DNA of 64,000 nt from Chlorella sorokiniana (GCA_025917655.1 CP084608.1:1984001-2048000); one strand, 5' to 3'. Positions 26,288 to 38,460 are shown, numbered from the stretch's first letter. Notes: generated from the sequence alone by a model not told the origin. Program-made: numbers and translations.

Positions 26288-29200
26288 TCAGGGGAAGAGC
26301 GGCGTGGAGCAGCCGCCCATCCCCAGCGAGTTGCAGATGGTGGTGGAGAGGGTCTGGGCGGAGGGGGTGCCGCCCTTCTGCAGGCTCCACAGCATCATGC
26401 CGTCGCCGCCGTTGGCCCTCACGTAGGCCGCCGTTTCCTGGCACTCCTGCACGGTGATGACGTGGCCGCCCCAGGCCTCCGGCGGCACCTGCACCCCCAT
26501 CAGGATGCGGCCGCTGTACAGCGAGCGGTACGCGTCCAGCGCCTCCTTGGGATCGTAGGTGGGCCCCGCATCGTACGACATCTGTTGTGGCAGCGGCGGA
26601 AGAGGGGTATATGACAAGCAGCGCTCAGTCGGTAGGTGGGCTGATGGGTGCATGGCTTAAGGGGAGTCAGGCCGCCGAAATGCTGATAGAAAACACAAGA
26701 ATAACTGTGCAGGCCCAGCCCCACCCACCACATTAACGATGTCCAGCAGCTCCCCCGCCTGCCTCAGCGGGTTGAGCAGCATGCCGGTGTAAGCACCCTG
26801 GGGCTGGGAGTTGGCCCACGGCCTGCAACAGAAAGGCACAGGCAGAGGCTGCTCGTCAGTCTGCTTCGAGTGCAGGACGTGCTCGAGTTTGACTGCAATT
26901 CTGCCCGTGCGCACTCTCATACTCATCATTAGAAGCAGCGGCACAAGCAGCCGCCACTCACCCCTCCCCATAGGCCCCGATGGACCAGGCAGCGGTGGTG
27001 AGGATGTAGGGGCGGGGCAGGGCGGTGCGCAGGCGCTGGATCGCGCTGATGTAGTCGGCATCAGAGTGACACTTGATCTTGCCATCCGTGCCCTTGACGC
27101 AGCCTGAATGGGGGAGACAAGGGGCCTAAGTTGGCACCGTTGCCCAGGAACCTGGAGCATGTTGGCAGGGCAGTGCTACTGATGCCCGGCATCGCTCCCT
27201 CTGCTGCTCCCGTCTCACCAGCCTCCGCCTCAAAATCGATGTCCACCCCGTCAAGGCCCCAATCTTTCACAAACCTGGTAATGGCGGCGACGTTCAGCTG
27301 CGGCAGGTTGGGGCGGTGCAGCGGGTCAGAGAGGCGCACTCCCCTTCCCTCAAGGATCCACTGCCACATCATGCCAGCGACATTCGGACTGGTAGCATCA
27401 AAGCCTGCCCACGCACCCAACCACACAGAACCCCATTGGGCCCTACCTGGCCCCAGTTGGAGTAGGTGGCGCCGCCGACCGCAATCAGCACCTTGGTGGC
27501 AGGGTTGCGCTGCTTGAGCAGGGCAATGGCGCCCTTGACAACGGATGGGTCGGAGCTGAACTGGATGCCGGTGCCTTGGAAGGTGGTACCGCCGGGATAG
27601 GAGGTGTCTGAGGGAGAGGGTGGCAGGGGCAGCCAGGTCAGCTGGGGGTTCATGGGTACGCGGGTCAACAGGAGCGGGACAGGCACAATCCAACAGGGTC
27701 AACCCCGGCCAGCCACCCCAGGTGGAAGCGCGGCGTTCAGCTTGTAACACCGGCGCCGCAGCGCACCCGGCATCATGAAGGAGAGTATGACGTGTGTGAC
27801 GTAGGGGGCAGGGTGGCCAGGCGGTGGGTGGATGCGCTGCTCTTCCAAGGGTCGCTCCAAGACTCGTAGTAGGCGGCATACGAGAATGCAGGCCCCGGGG
27901 GTTGGGCGGCGACGGCGGCGACGGGGCGGCGGCAGGGGGCGGCGGGGAGGCCGGGCGGGGGGGGGCGGCGAGGGCGGGGGCGGGGGCGAGGGCGGCAGCG
28001 GCGTGCACTTGACGTTGTACGACCAGTCGCAGTAGGACAGCGCGTTGTTGAAGAGGAGGCCGGGGGAGCAGGAGCGGTAGTAGTATCGGTTGGGCCCTAC
28101 GCACCTGCGGGCCAGTCAACAGGAGAGGCAGAGGGGGAGACGCGGCAGGGGGACGGGGGTCTTGAGGGCTCGTTTCGACAGCGCGACAGGCGGCATCAGC
28201 AGAGCCCGCTGACTGGCACCCGCAGCAGGCTGCTCGGCCCGCCCCCTGGCCGTCGCTTCTTCGTCCAGCCCTGAGTGCGGCAGCGCCCTTGCTCACCAGA
28301 AATAGTTTTGGCAGCCGCTGCCTTCGTCGGCAAACATGCCCAGCTTGCCCAACTCCGTGCAGAAGCAGGTGGCGTTGTCCACACAGCCCGGCTGCTGATC
28401 AGGCGAAGGAGGTGGGACAGGGCTGGGAGGCAGCGGAGGGGGCGGCCTGGGGCGAGGCGGCGGCGGCGACTTCGGCTCTGTCGCAGGGGAGGGCGGTGGG
28501 CTGGGCGGGGAGAGCTCTTGGAGGGCGGTGGGCTGGGCGGGGGAGGGCTCTTGGAGGGCGGTGGGCGCGGATTGGGCGGGCGCGGACTGGGGGCGGGGAG
28601 GATGGTGGGGGCTTGGGGCTTGGAGGGCGGGGGTTAGGACGAGGGGAGGGCGGTGGGGGCTTGGGACGCGGTGGGGGTGGGCTTGGAGAAGGTTTTGGGC
28701 GGGGCGGCGGCGACGGCTTGGGAGAGGGCGGCGGCGACGGCTTGGGGGAGGGCGGCGGCGGGCTCTTCTGTGGGGGTGGTGAAGGCGGCGCGGGCACAGC
28801 TGCCGGGCACACTGCAGCGCAGGCAGCAGCACGAGCATTGGCACAGACGGTTCGCTAGAGCATGCCTCTGCATGCACAGGGCTGCGCCGGATCCACGCCT
28901 GCGCATGCAGCAGCAGAGCCAGCTGAACCCTGGGAGGGCGCCCCTCCGCCCCCACCTGTGTTGGCTGGGTAGTCGCACACGCTGACCCTCTCGTTGAACA
29001 GGAGGCCTGTCTGGCAGTTGTAGTAAGCTCCTGTGTTTGCAGCATAGCACCAGTAGAAGGCCCTGCAGATCAACGGGATAGTGAGGAGGGAGCACGCTTG
29101 CGATTGAGGGGTTGAAGGCGCCGGGCTGGTCTGCGTGCTGCCCCGGGCACCCCAGCTTCCCCCACCTGCAGCCCACAGAGGGGTCATTGTCTGCAAAGTA

Positions 29201-29500
29201 ACCAATCTGGCCCTTCCACACGCAGAAGCAGGTGGCGTCGCCAACGCTGCAGGGGTAGGCAGTCGCGACGGCAGCTGCCGCCACTCTCGAGGCGCCGGTG
29301 GCCGCCGCCGTCACGGCCTGGCCGCCGCCGGATGTCGAGGGCGGGGCGGCGGAGCACATGGGTAACTTGAAGCGCCTCGATTGCTTCCCCACCCTGAGGT
29401 TGGTGAAGCGGATGGGGCATTTCGCCCGCCGAATCTTTGGCGCGCCCAACACATCGCCGCATAGGGCGAGCGTCGCAATGACTATCACGAAGACCCTCAT
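26288..29500 (-). CDS. Secreted GH18 chitinase with two CBM14 chitin-binding domains (copy 1)
   Basis: The protein starts with a signal peptide (MRVFVIVIATLALCGDVLGA). It has two cysteine-rich CBM14 (peritrophin-A-like) modules: DATCFCVWKGQIGYFADNDP to FYWCYAANTGAYYNCQTGLL, and NATCFCTELGKLGMFADEG to SCSPGLLFNNALSYCDW. These are joined by proline-rich linkers of SPPP/KPSPPP type (about 28400-28800 and 27900-28010). The catalytic domain begins AFSYAAYYESWSDPW near 27870, then ALLKQRNPATKVLIAVGGAT, and the GH18 motif DGVDIDFE at 27229-27252 with the catalytic Glu present. It continues CHSDADYISAIQRLRTALPR, ILTTAAWSIGAYGEG, MSYDAGPTYDPKEALDAYRS and GMMLWSLQKGGTPS. It likely cleaves chitin or a related glucosamine polymer outside the cell or in the wall. 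CBM14 is rare outside animals. It lies in tandem with copy 2. Confidence 0.9.
28400..28800 (-). repeat. Proline-rich (SPPP/KPSPPP) linker repeat in chitinase 1
   Basis: The minus strand encodes tandem SPPP, KPSPPP and PPPRPK units between the two CBM14 modules, like hydroxyproline-rich glycoproteins of algal and plant walls. The DNA is a degenerate G-rich repeat on the plus strand. Exon boundaries inside it were not resolved. Confidence 0.65.
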
Positions 29501-30231
29501 GGTTTAAGGCAGATGGCGAGCCTAAGGACAGCTTTATGTCACTTGTGACAACGGGCAGAGTGGAGTGGGCAAAGAGCTTCAATGCCTGTCCAGGAGCCCT
29601 TGGACATAAATTGAATGGCGGAATGGGGGTACAAGGGATTGAAATGGCGCGGGCCGCTTGCTCGGCCTCATGTGACGGCTCCCGGGTGGCAGCTGTGACA
29701 TGGCCCCGCGCCCCGCGTCCGGAGACCCAAAAGCGCTGTCATGGCGTGCCCTGGTCAGCGTAGAGTCTCAAGAGATGCTCCAAGCCGCGGAATCGGTGGG
29801 AAAGTTTGAAGTCCACCTGTCCGCCGGTGGGACGGCGGCCGCCACGCAGGCACCGCCGTGCCCTGGCTGATCAGCTCGAAATGGACATACTCGCGTTTGT
29901 ATGCCCCATAGTGAGGTACTGGTTTCGTTACTTTATTGGTTCCTGCATGTGAGGCAGCAATCCACGCAAGAGCCTCCGGTTGGCAAGCGGCATGGGTAGC
30001 AGGCGTCAACGGCAATTTTGGATGGGCGGATGTAACTTTGGTTCAAAATGCACCCAGTGACTCAATTTCCATGCATATAGTCAGGCAAGCAGTTCGCAGA
30101 AGAGTCAAACGTGCGAGATGTCAGTCAATACCTGCACGCTTGATGTGGCAAGTCGCAGTCAGGGTTGAAGCCGCAAAGCAGTGAGCCAGGATAGTCAACA
30201 TGTTCAAGGTGAGGTTTGCTTGTCAACCGCA
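29501..30231. promoter_or_regulatory. Intergenic region between tandem chitinase genes
   Basis: About 730 bases holding the promoter of chitinase 1 (minus strand) and the 3' UTR of chitinase 2. No coding signal was seen and no TATA element is clear. Confidence 0.4.
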
Positions 30232-33200
30232 TTAAATCAGCGGAATGGAGCAGTTGCCCATGGCCAAGCTGCGGCAAGCAGCCTGCGCCAGCTGGAGCGC
30301 AGAGGGGGACCCGTCTTGTACGTGCTCCACATCATCAGCCCGCCCGCCCCCAGCCCCGCCATGGCCTGCCCAAAGCTCTCTGCCTGCGCCACGCTGATCT
30401 CCGAGCCGCCCCAAGCCTGCAACCGTCGGGCATGTACCATGCGCTGGCCTCAGTCGGTGCCAAAACATACCGCCGTCAGCAGGCGGCTGGCAGCAGCAGC
30501 AGCAAGGGCCGCCAGCACCTGCGCTGGTACAACGACACTGCCAGCATGTGCAGCAACGGACACAGCCAACTAACTGCCTGACCCCCCCTCAACCCTCGAC
30601 CACGCACTCCCCACAACGCCACCCCACCTCAGGCGGCACTTGTATGCCGCCGAGCACGCGGTTGCAAGGGAAGAGGGAGCAGTATGCACGAATCGCTTCC
30701 ACTCGGTCGTACCCCGTTGTGCTCTGGTCGCCCGCATCGTAAGACATCTGGTTGGAAGGCAGGGCACAGGTGGTGGGGGCAGAGTGATGGGTGGGCGGGC
30801 GTGCAGGCGGCCTAGCGATGCCGGCGGAAGCAAGCTGGGCTCAGGTGCCCCGCGGGGCTCGGCAAGCCATGGCGGCGCCTGCATGCCGCGCCTGTGCATG
30901 CACACAGGCTGCTGACGGCGCTTTAGGGCTCGTCTGCTCCGCTGCCCCTGCTGTGCACCGCGGGCGGCTGCCGCTCACCACCAGCACATAATCCAGGTCC
31001 TGCCCTGCCTGCCTCAGCGGGTTGAGCAGCATGCCGGTGTTGGCCCCCTGAGGTTGGGAGTTGGCCCAGAGCCTGCAAAACACAGCAGCCTGGCAATCGG
31101 AACAAGACAACAACAAAGGGCTCTGCAGCAGCTTGGCTGCTGCGACTGCTCACCCCTCCCCATAGGCCCCGATGGACCAGGCGGCGGTGGTGAGGATGTA
31201 GGGGCGGGGCAGGGCGGCGCGCAGGAGCTGGATCGCGCTGATGTAGTCCGCATCAGAGTGGCACTTGACCTTGCCATCCGTGCCCTTGCTGCAGCCTGCA
31301 TAGGGGGGGACAAGGGCCCTGAGTTGGCAACGTTGCTCAGGAAAATTCAGCATGTTGGCAGGGCAGTGCTATGCTGTCCGGATCTGCAAAGGCCCGGCAC
31401 CGCTCCCTCTGCTGCTCGCGCCTCACCAGCCTCCGCCTCAAAGTCGATGTCCACCCCGTCAAGGCCCCAGTCTTCCACAAACCTGGTAATTGCGGCGACG
31501 TCCAGCTGCAGCAGGGCGGGGTTAGAACAGCGGGTCAGAGATGCGCACTCTCCTCCCCCAGGGATCCACTGCCACATCATGCAAGCGACATTTGGACCGG
31601 TAATGTCAAAGCCTGCCCATGCACACAACCTAAAGGAACCCCGCTGGGCCCTACCTGGCCCCAGTTGGGGTAGGTGGCGCCGCCGACCGCGATCAGCACC
31701 TTGGTGGCGGGATTGCGCTGCTTGAGCAGGGCAATGGCGCCCTTGATGACGCCGGGATCAGCGCTGCACGACAGCCAACGGGACAGCAGCCGGCCGCATC
31801 GCACTGGTAAGCTAGCAGCCAGGCCACGCGGTCACGCGGTTGGACTTGCAGCCTGGGCGTGGTTGCCGCAGTCCACTGGCCTCAGCAGGGCGGGCGCACC
31901 TGAAGCTCAGCCCAGTGCCCTCCCACGTGAGGCCCCCAGGATAGGTGGTGTCTGGCAGCATGAAGGACAGGCTGGGGGAAGGAAAGCGGAGCCCAGCGGG
32001 CGCATCGGGTCGGTCGACAAATACAGACGTCTCCGCATGCAGTTGCACAGCGCGGCATAAGATGCCGTGCGGGCTGCACGTGCAAGCACCACCGCAGGCT
32101 GTAACCCTGGCCCGCCTGCTACCCACCAGACAATGTTGACGTATGAGGGCAGGCTGGCTATGTTGCTGGCTGCAGCTTCTCCAGCCCACGGCTCGGCCCA
32201 AGACTCGTAGTAGGCGGCAAAACGGAAGCGAGAGCCCGGCGGAGAGGGCGGCAGGGGAGGGCGTGGCGGAGGCCTGGGGCGCGGAGATGGCGGACGGGGA
32301 CGGGGCGGTGGCTTAGGGCGGGCGGCGGAGGCCTGGGGCGGGGTGGTGGGCGGGGGCGTGGGCGGGGCGGAGGGGGCGGGGCGGTGGGCGGGGCCGGGGC
32401 GTGGAGGGCGGGGGCGGGGCGGAGGCCTCGGGGGTGGGGGCCTTGGTGGGCGGGGTTTGGGGGAGGAGGACGTGGTCTGGGCGAAGGCGGTTTCGGTGGA
32501 GAGGGGGTCGGGGGCGCCGGCGGACGCGGAGGCCGCGGTTTGGGGGAGGGAGGGCGCGGCCGTGGCCTTGGCGGCGGTGGCCGGGGCCGGGGGCGGGGGG
32601 GGTGGGCGGGGGCTGGGCCGGGGAGGGGGAGGACGGGGCCGGGGCCGGGGGAGGCCGGGGACTGGGCCGCGGGCGTGGCGGCATAGGGCTCGGCGGCGCC
32701 AGTGGCGGAGCGGGCGGCTGGGGCGCGCAGCTTGTTTGGTCGGCCCAGTTGCATGTTTGAAGGGAATCGTCGAACAAAAGGTCGGGTGGGCAGTTGCAGT
32801 CATACGCACCATTGGGCTGCACAGTGAAGGAAGAGTGGGCGGCAGATGGAGGGCAGAGAGGCACACTCTCAGCGTGATGCCAGAGCGACAAGCTTGGCTG
32901 GCTACCGGCCCCGAGGCCCGGCAGTTGAAGCAAGCGCCGCCTCACCGTGCATCGGTAGTAGCGGCTGCATCCCGTGGCTACGTTGGCGTAGAACCTATCA
33001 ACGGGAGGCTGCTGCGCGCAGAACGTGGATGCAGCGTCGTTGGATGTGCAGGCTGTGCTTGCTGTCACGACGCCGCCGCCAGCATCGCCTCCCACTCCCG
33101 CGTGGTTGGTGTTGGCAGCAGCTGCCAGTGCGGCGCGAGCACGCTCATAGGAAGCCTCCTGCACCAACAGACCAAACAGTTGGGCTCAAACTTACCAACT

Positions 33201-33356
33201 GCCACTGAGGCGGCGGGCGGCACAGGACGCAGCAGCTGCAGGCGCGCAAGGGAGGGCCGCCACCCGTCCTTGAAGCAAACCCACGTTTCCTTGCGCAGCT
33301 CCGACAGCCTGAAAGGCGCTGAGGGCCAGCAGTGCGGCAACCAGAGAGCTCAACAT
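30232..33356 (-). CDS. Secreted GH18 chitinase with one CBM14 domain (copy 2)
   Basis: A signal peptide (MLSSLVAALLALSAFQAVGA) is encoded from the ATG at 33356; exon 1 splices to EASYERARAALAAAANTNHA. One CBM14 module follows (FCAQQPPVDRFYANVATGCS, then CNCPPDLLFDDSLQTCNW). A proline-rich linker (about 32230-32690) leads to the GH18 domain: FRFAAYYESWAEPWAGEAAA, LKQRNPATKVLIAVGGATYP, DGVDIDFE at 31437-31460, CHSDADYISAIQLLRAALPR, TTAAWSIGAYGEG, MSYDAGD near 30745 and LMMWSTYKTG. The catalytic motif is intact. The last block should continue like copy 1 (PSALQLAQAACRSLAMGNCS) to the stop at 30232, but one base is missing in a G/C run near 30309-30313; without it the frame would instead end at 30237. 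Exons and introns are very like copy 1, so the duplication is fairly recent. Confidence 0.88.
32230..32690 (-). repeat. Proline-rich linker repeat in chitinase 2
   Basis: Tandem PRPRPP, PPPRP and SPPP-type units on the minus strand between the CBM14 and GH18 domains. Several frames stay open because the repeat is almost pure G/C, so the exact protein sequence and exon limits are uncertain. Confidence 0.6.
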
Positions 33357-34029
33357 ACTCTGTTGCCTCCCGCATTAACTCCCGCGACTCGAAGATGGCA
33401 TTATTAAGCACACAAAATGCTCAGGCTTAGCAAGGCGTGACGATGGGCGGCCGGTGAAACAGTCAGCTGCCGCCACAGCTCCCTGTTCGCCCCTGAGACC
33501 TCTCGGTGCAAGTAAGACTTCCGGATCTTCTCCTATAGTCGACCTTGGTAAGGACGAACGAGGATCCTGGGCATTTCTGCAGCACTCCTGTGCCCGTTCA
33601 GAGCAGGCACATCACGCCGCACCATCCCCGTCTTCAAACCGCACTGACTATTGTCCCCAGCAACTGCAAACAGGAGACCAACAGAAGGTCCTGCCAGGAT
33701 GATGCTGACATACTTCATTATGACAGGCTGCGGGGTGCCTTGCTCGTGGGACGGAACTCAAGCCCTTGGACGCCAGTTGACGCTGCTTTCGCATCGAGAA
33801 GCATGGGCAAGTAGGCGCAATCACACTTGATTTTGTTTTGAAGAAATCTGTAGGCTTCTTATCACAGCAACTCTATTGATTATCGGTTGCCGAGCTTAAC
33901 TGTTCAACCGAAGCCACCGCTCGCCAGCACCCCGCCACCTCAGCAGTTTGCCGCCGCACCACCCGCTCAATCCTCGATTGGACCCATGCTCCCTCAGCTG
34001 TACCACGACTATTCGTGTGTACTAGTCTG
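33357..34029. promoter_or_regulatory. Divergent promoter region, chitinase 2 and DWARF27-like gene
   Basis: A 673-base gap between divergent start codons, less GC-rich than the genes (for example around 33820-33900). No specific element recognised. Confidence 0.35.
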
Positions 34030-35549
34030 ATGTCGCTCCCAATTCAGGCGGTGGCTCGCCCCTGCCCAGCGCAGAGGTTCAGACCTGTGCGGCCCTCGCT
34101 AGCAAGCAGCAAGCATTTCAAACGGCTAAGGGGCCGGCAGCAGGTTGCTTCAGCGGCAGCAGCGCCGGAACCACCGGGTGCGCCGCCACGAGCCGCCGTC
34201 ATTGGCCCGCTTTCAAATCCCAACTCTTTGACATTTACCAACAGTGCTGTTATGCAGTAGAGTACAAGGATTCACTGACTGATATTGCCTTCATCGCCCT
34301 CTGCCGATTAGCGTACGGCAACATTGCTGGATGGCAGTCGGACCGAAGGTGCACACGCCAGCGTTGTGGATGTTCCCTTTCCATCCAGCCCTGCCTTGCA
34401 CATGTGCTTGTATGATACCGGAGGCTGGGCTCGTGGCCACCAGCTCCCTGTCTCCCTCCCGCTGTAGCTGGAGGGATGGGCCAGAGACTTTCAGGGGCAT
34501 GGTGGAGGTGTCGCGGGCGCTGATGCGGGGCCGCAGCGCTGAGCAGCAGCGTGACGCCGTCATCCGCGGCTTCCCGCAAGTCCCCGACTGGTTCCGCCGC
34601 GTCTTCCCATACAGCAAGTGGGGCGCGGAGCTCAATGCGCGCATCACCCCCGCCTTCTTCACCTGGCTGGTAATGCTTGCCAGCATGACGTGCGAATAGG
34701 TGCACAAAATGTCCGGGGGCACAGAACAGCCGGCAGCAATTGCCCCTGAACAAGGCGCCTGCCTGTGGTGACGGCGGTGTGCTGTGCGTGCTATGGTTGC
34801 ATTGCTGGCCCTCAATGGAAGTGCTGCCAGGGCGACCGCCGAGTTTGGGGCTCCCCCGGCCCTGCGCAGGTTGGGCCCATGCAGACGGCAGCAGCAGAGG
34901 TGGATGGGCAGCAACAAGCGAGCGCAGTGAAGATTGAGCGCTGCCGCTACCTGGCTGAGGCGCGCGCCTTGATAGTGGGCTGCTTGTCTGGCCTGATCCA
35001 TGCTGCTGCTGGGTCAGATCCGGCTTTCCAGCACACTAGCAGGCATGCGAGTGGAAAGTATGGCGGCTGGCCGCTGCCTCTGTCCTGCCCAACAGGCAGC
35101 GCATGCTGCTGCTGGGACTGACAGATGCAGTTGCGCTGGCTGGACCGCATGTGCTGCCTTTCACCCATCGCCTCACTGCAGAGCGGCTGTGTCGGCATGT
35201 GCGTCAACCTGTGCAAGGCCCCCACGCAAACCTTTTTCACCGAGCAGCTAGGTGAATGGGCGCGGTGTCCTAGCCTGCCCCTGCATCACCTTCCTGCTCC
35301 GCTGCTCCAGGCCGGGCAGCATTTATCAACGAAGCACCAGCGTGGAAAGTTGCAGTTTCATGTTGTGTTTATGCCCCGTCTTCAGGCATGCCACTGACAA
35401 TGAAGCCCAACTTTGAGGATCTGTCCTGCGAGATGGTGTTTGGGGAGCGGCCGCCGCCGCTCAGCGCGGACCCGGTGGCGGCGCAGCCCTGCCTAGCCAA
35501 CTGCGTGACGGCGCTGGCAGGCGCACAGCGCTGCCACAAACTGGATTGA
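34030..35549 (+). CDS. DWARF27-like (D27 family) plastid carotenoid isomerase
   Basis: Exon 1, 34030-34177, encodes a basic transit-like peptide (MSLPIQAVARPCPAQRFRPV). It splices in phase across an 80-base intron to 34258, giving VEYKDSLTDIAFIALCRLAY then GNIAGW. Later exons give MVEVSRALMRGRSAEQQRDA, FPQVPDWFRRVFPYSKWGAE, AVKIERCRYLAEA, then the D27 hallmark GCVGMCVNLCKAPTQTFFTE and MPLTMKPNFEDLSCEMVFGE, with conserved cysteines. The family includes D27, the iron-dependent all-trans/9-cis beta-carotene isomerase that opens strigolactone synthesis in land plants. Algae have several D27-like paralogues whose substrates are largely unknown, so isomerase activity is inferred and a strigolactone role should not be assumed. 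Expected location is the plastid. Confidence 0.85.
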
Positions 35550-35578
35550 GCGGGGGTGCCTGAGAGCCTCTCCTTAGC

Positions 35579-35583
35579 TGTAA
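35579..35583 (+). terminator. Candidate TGTAA polyadenylation signal for the D27-like gene
   Basis: Plus-strand TGTAA 30 bases after the stop codon, with further copies within the next 200 bases. Any of them could be used. Confidence 0.4.
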
Positions 35584-35850
35584 ACACAGGCGCTCACGTT
35601 CATTGCAAAGGTTAAGTTGCAGCCAGATGCTGAAACAGGTCCCATAATGTAATATTGCAGTGACGCGGTTGTAAAATACACACGCTTCCTTGTGAGGAAA
35701 AGACAGTGTTGAGAAGGTGGGCAGAGCACATAATACAATGGTTTGCAGATTAATGTAAGAGCCAGATCGCAATGTCATTACTGAACAGCGACAAGGTGGA
35801 ATAAAGCCTACAGCGGTCCAGCACTGTGCAGTGAGGACCATCCACCCGTG

Positions 35851-38190
35851 TTATTGGCTTTTTGTGCTGCCGTCCGCATATGCTGCCACTGCCATTTGCT
35901 GCTTGGCTGTGATAGCTCGATTCTTGCTGGCAGCATCAACAGTGTCGCAGCACTGCTTGGCGAGCAATCGCCTGTCAGACGCCAGCATGCGCACCAGCTT
36001 GTACAGCCACAGTGCATTGAGAAGGTTGAGGCTTCCAAAAACGCCCACCCCTGCCCAGGCCCACCAGGGCTGGACCGCTAGCTGCAGCACGGTGCGCAGC
36101 AACCATGCGAAATAGAAGTTGCTGATGACCACACGGAACAGGAAGAACTGCGCCACAAAGAGCTGGCTGAGTGTAGTGTACACGTGGCTGCTCGTGTTGC
36201 CAGCAATGCGCATGCAGCCCAGCACCTGCATGTCGGGAACGTATCAACACGGGGTGCTGATAAGCAGTAGGCAAGGGATGTACCATCTGAAAGTTCATGC
36301 CACAACTGCATCGATGCTCACGTGCAGGAGCGGGTTGCAGCTCTCGAAGAAAACCTCAATGGCCAGGCCAAACAGAGCCAGCTTGTTCCAGTACACACCT
36401 GCGTGAATGGCGCATCGGCCGCTCAGCAGGTTTGTGCTCATCTGCATGCCCGCTGCACGCCCTCAAAAGCAGCATGCAGCCTGGCGAGAGCAGAAGCGCC
36501 AGCGGGCGCACCGATGGCGCAGCCAGCGATGCCCACAAGGTGGTGCGCCAGCATCACGGCACCGCTGGACAGGCTGAAGAAGAGGAGGGAGTAGGCGGTG
36601 TCGTACAGCAAGTAGCCCAACAGCACGCTGCCCCAGAAGAAGTGACTGTCTGCAGAGGAGAAGGGCAGCAAAAGGCAGAAGCGAAGGTGCACTGTCAAGG
36701 TCTTCCTAGGAAAGCAAAGGCACCCCTGCCGAACTTTCGCCACGCGGTGGCACGCGAGAAGCCATGAATCGCAACACGCGGGACGGCTGATCACCGGTGA
36801 CACCAGTCAGCGGGTTGGCATTCAGCACGGGGTCAAACAGGTTCCAGGCCTGGTTGTACGCCAGCACAGCCGCCTGCAGGGCCAACAGAGTGCAGCAGCA
36901 TTGTGGTGCGGGCTGCCCCAGATCGCCACACAGCAGCCCCAGAAATCACACATCCACAGCAACCCATGCTCACGTGCAGGCCGCATGTAATCTTGTTGCA
37001 CCACTGTCGCCGCTCCGAGGGGCGCAGCTTGTGGGAGTAGCGTGGCCATAGAGCTCGGCTGGCAAGGTGCACCACAAAGGTGACCAGGCTCCTGTGGGAA
37101 CCATCGAGTGACATCCAAACTCAGCCTCAACTGCCCGCCAGGGGCCCGGGCACATGTGGCTGCCCATCGCAAGCGCGTACAGCTACAAGGGCGGGTGAGC
37201 TGAAGCACCCACCAGATGAGGCACGAGGTCGCAGCCACGCGATGAATGCGCGAAAGTGGGAAAGACGCGCTGCCCATACCAGGCTGGGCCACACTCTGCT
37301 GCAACGTGGATGCCCTGCTGTTGACAGAGGCTGCCTACAAGGTCAGCTCGGCGGATGTGGCGCTACTCCTTTTTTTCCTGATCACGCCTGCAGCAGCCAG
37401 GCACACCCGACGTCAACGTTCTGCGGCCGCAGTGCCTGCTTTGGGCGGCCGCAGCAACACAGCCTGTTACATAGCCTACAACTAAACAACATGTGAAAGG
37501 CGGGTCAGCGGGTCCATGCAGTCTGGATCATGAGCACAAAGTTAGCAGCAGCAGTTGTAAGGGAGGACCAGCAAGAAGCGGCAACGAGCCCAGGTCAGAA
37601 AAATGCAGCAGAGGTGCGTGTGTTTCAGCTGTGAGGCAACTAGCCCCGCACGCCAGCGTGCGAGCTGCACACGTGCCTCAAGTGCGCGATTGCCATGCCA
37701 GCTGCTGCTTGTTTTTCTTGTACTCGTTCATTTTCAGCTCCGCGAGCAGGAAAAACGAGGCAAACGCTGGGGAGACCTATAGCATGACGAGCAGCAAGTG
37801 CAGCGCAGGCATGAGCAGCTCTGCGCAGAGTGCGAGTGGTAAGCAATCGAGCAGCACGCTAGCAGTGGTGGACTGGGGATAGGATAAAATTGTGGTTGGG
37901 GCGACCCCCAAAACTGGCCTTGGAGCCAGTGTCGCTTCAAGGCTACCTTGCGTCCCCGAGGGGTGAAGTAGAAGCAGCTGTGGTACCCAACCAGCGGCAG
38001 AAGCAGCAGCACAGAGGAACAGCAGTCAACTCACGATCAAGGCAGTCTTGCCACTGACGCTCAGGCTCTTGTTGAAGCGAGGGAAGAGCTTGCAGGCTCC
38101 CAGCACCACAGTGGAGGAGGCAGCCAGCGCAATGGCGGCGCCTTGAAGACCCTCCGACGAGGCGACCTTCACGGCTTCACTCTGTGTTTG
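35851..38190 (-). CDS. TLC-domain multi-pass membrane protein (TMEM56/TLCD4-like)
   Basis: Minus-strand exons read, from the 5' side: VKVASSEGLQGAAIALAASS, KLFPRFNKSLSVSGKTALI (38040-38160), SLVTFVVHLASRALWPRYSH (near 37090), AAVLAYNQAWNLFDPVLNAN then PLTGVTG (near 36830), FFWGSVLLGYLLYDTAYSLL, SGAVMLAHHLVGIAGCAIG (near 36550), LALFGLAIEVFFESCNPLLH (near 36350), LFVAQFFLFRVVISNFYFAW and VQPWWAWAGVGVFGSLNLLN, ending with a charged tail. The GYLLYDT and HHLVGI blocks, followed by a helix before ESCNP, are the TRAM/LAG1/CLN8 pattern. It is unlike ceramide synthase in length and lacks a Hox domain, so a TMEM56/TLCD-type protein of unknown lipid-related role in the endomembrane system is the best guess. 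The true start codon was not found; the 5' end is approximate. Confidence 0.7.
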
Positions 38191-38460
38191 AGCTGCACGG
38201 TGACATGATGGAGAGGGCGTTATGAGGGCGCAGGAGGGCTCGCAGGGCAGGGGACCTGGTCAGCGCAGCAAAAAGGGGTTCACGACTCGCCGAACGCAGA
38301 GTCTGCGATCTTATTCATTCCTGAAGGAACTAAGGCGCACCTTCCGCGGTTCCAACCACGCTGCTGTCACCAGTTCTCAAACCCAACACCTTAAGCAAGG
38401 CTTCCATAAGGAGGAACGTGAGCAGATGAAGCCGTGGGTAAATGCGGACTGAGCACGAGC
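38191..38460. promoter_or_regulatory. Divergent 5' region, TLC and GT77 genes
   Basis: Neither neighbour's first exon was pinned down, so this stretch may contain small first exons as well as promoters. Confidence 0.3.

Noticed and set aside
28258-28858. Long plus-strand glycine-rich open frames opposite the chitinases
   Set aside because: They are the reverse complement of proline-rich linker repeats; the minus strand has a signal peptide, CBM14 and GH18 domains in order.
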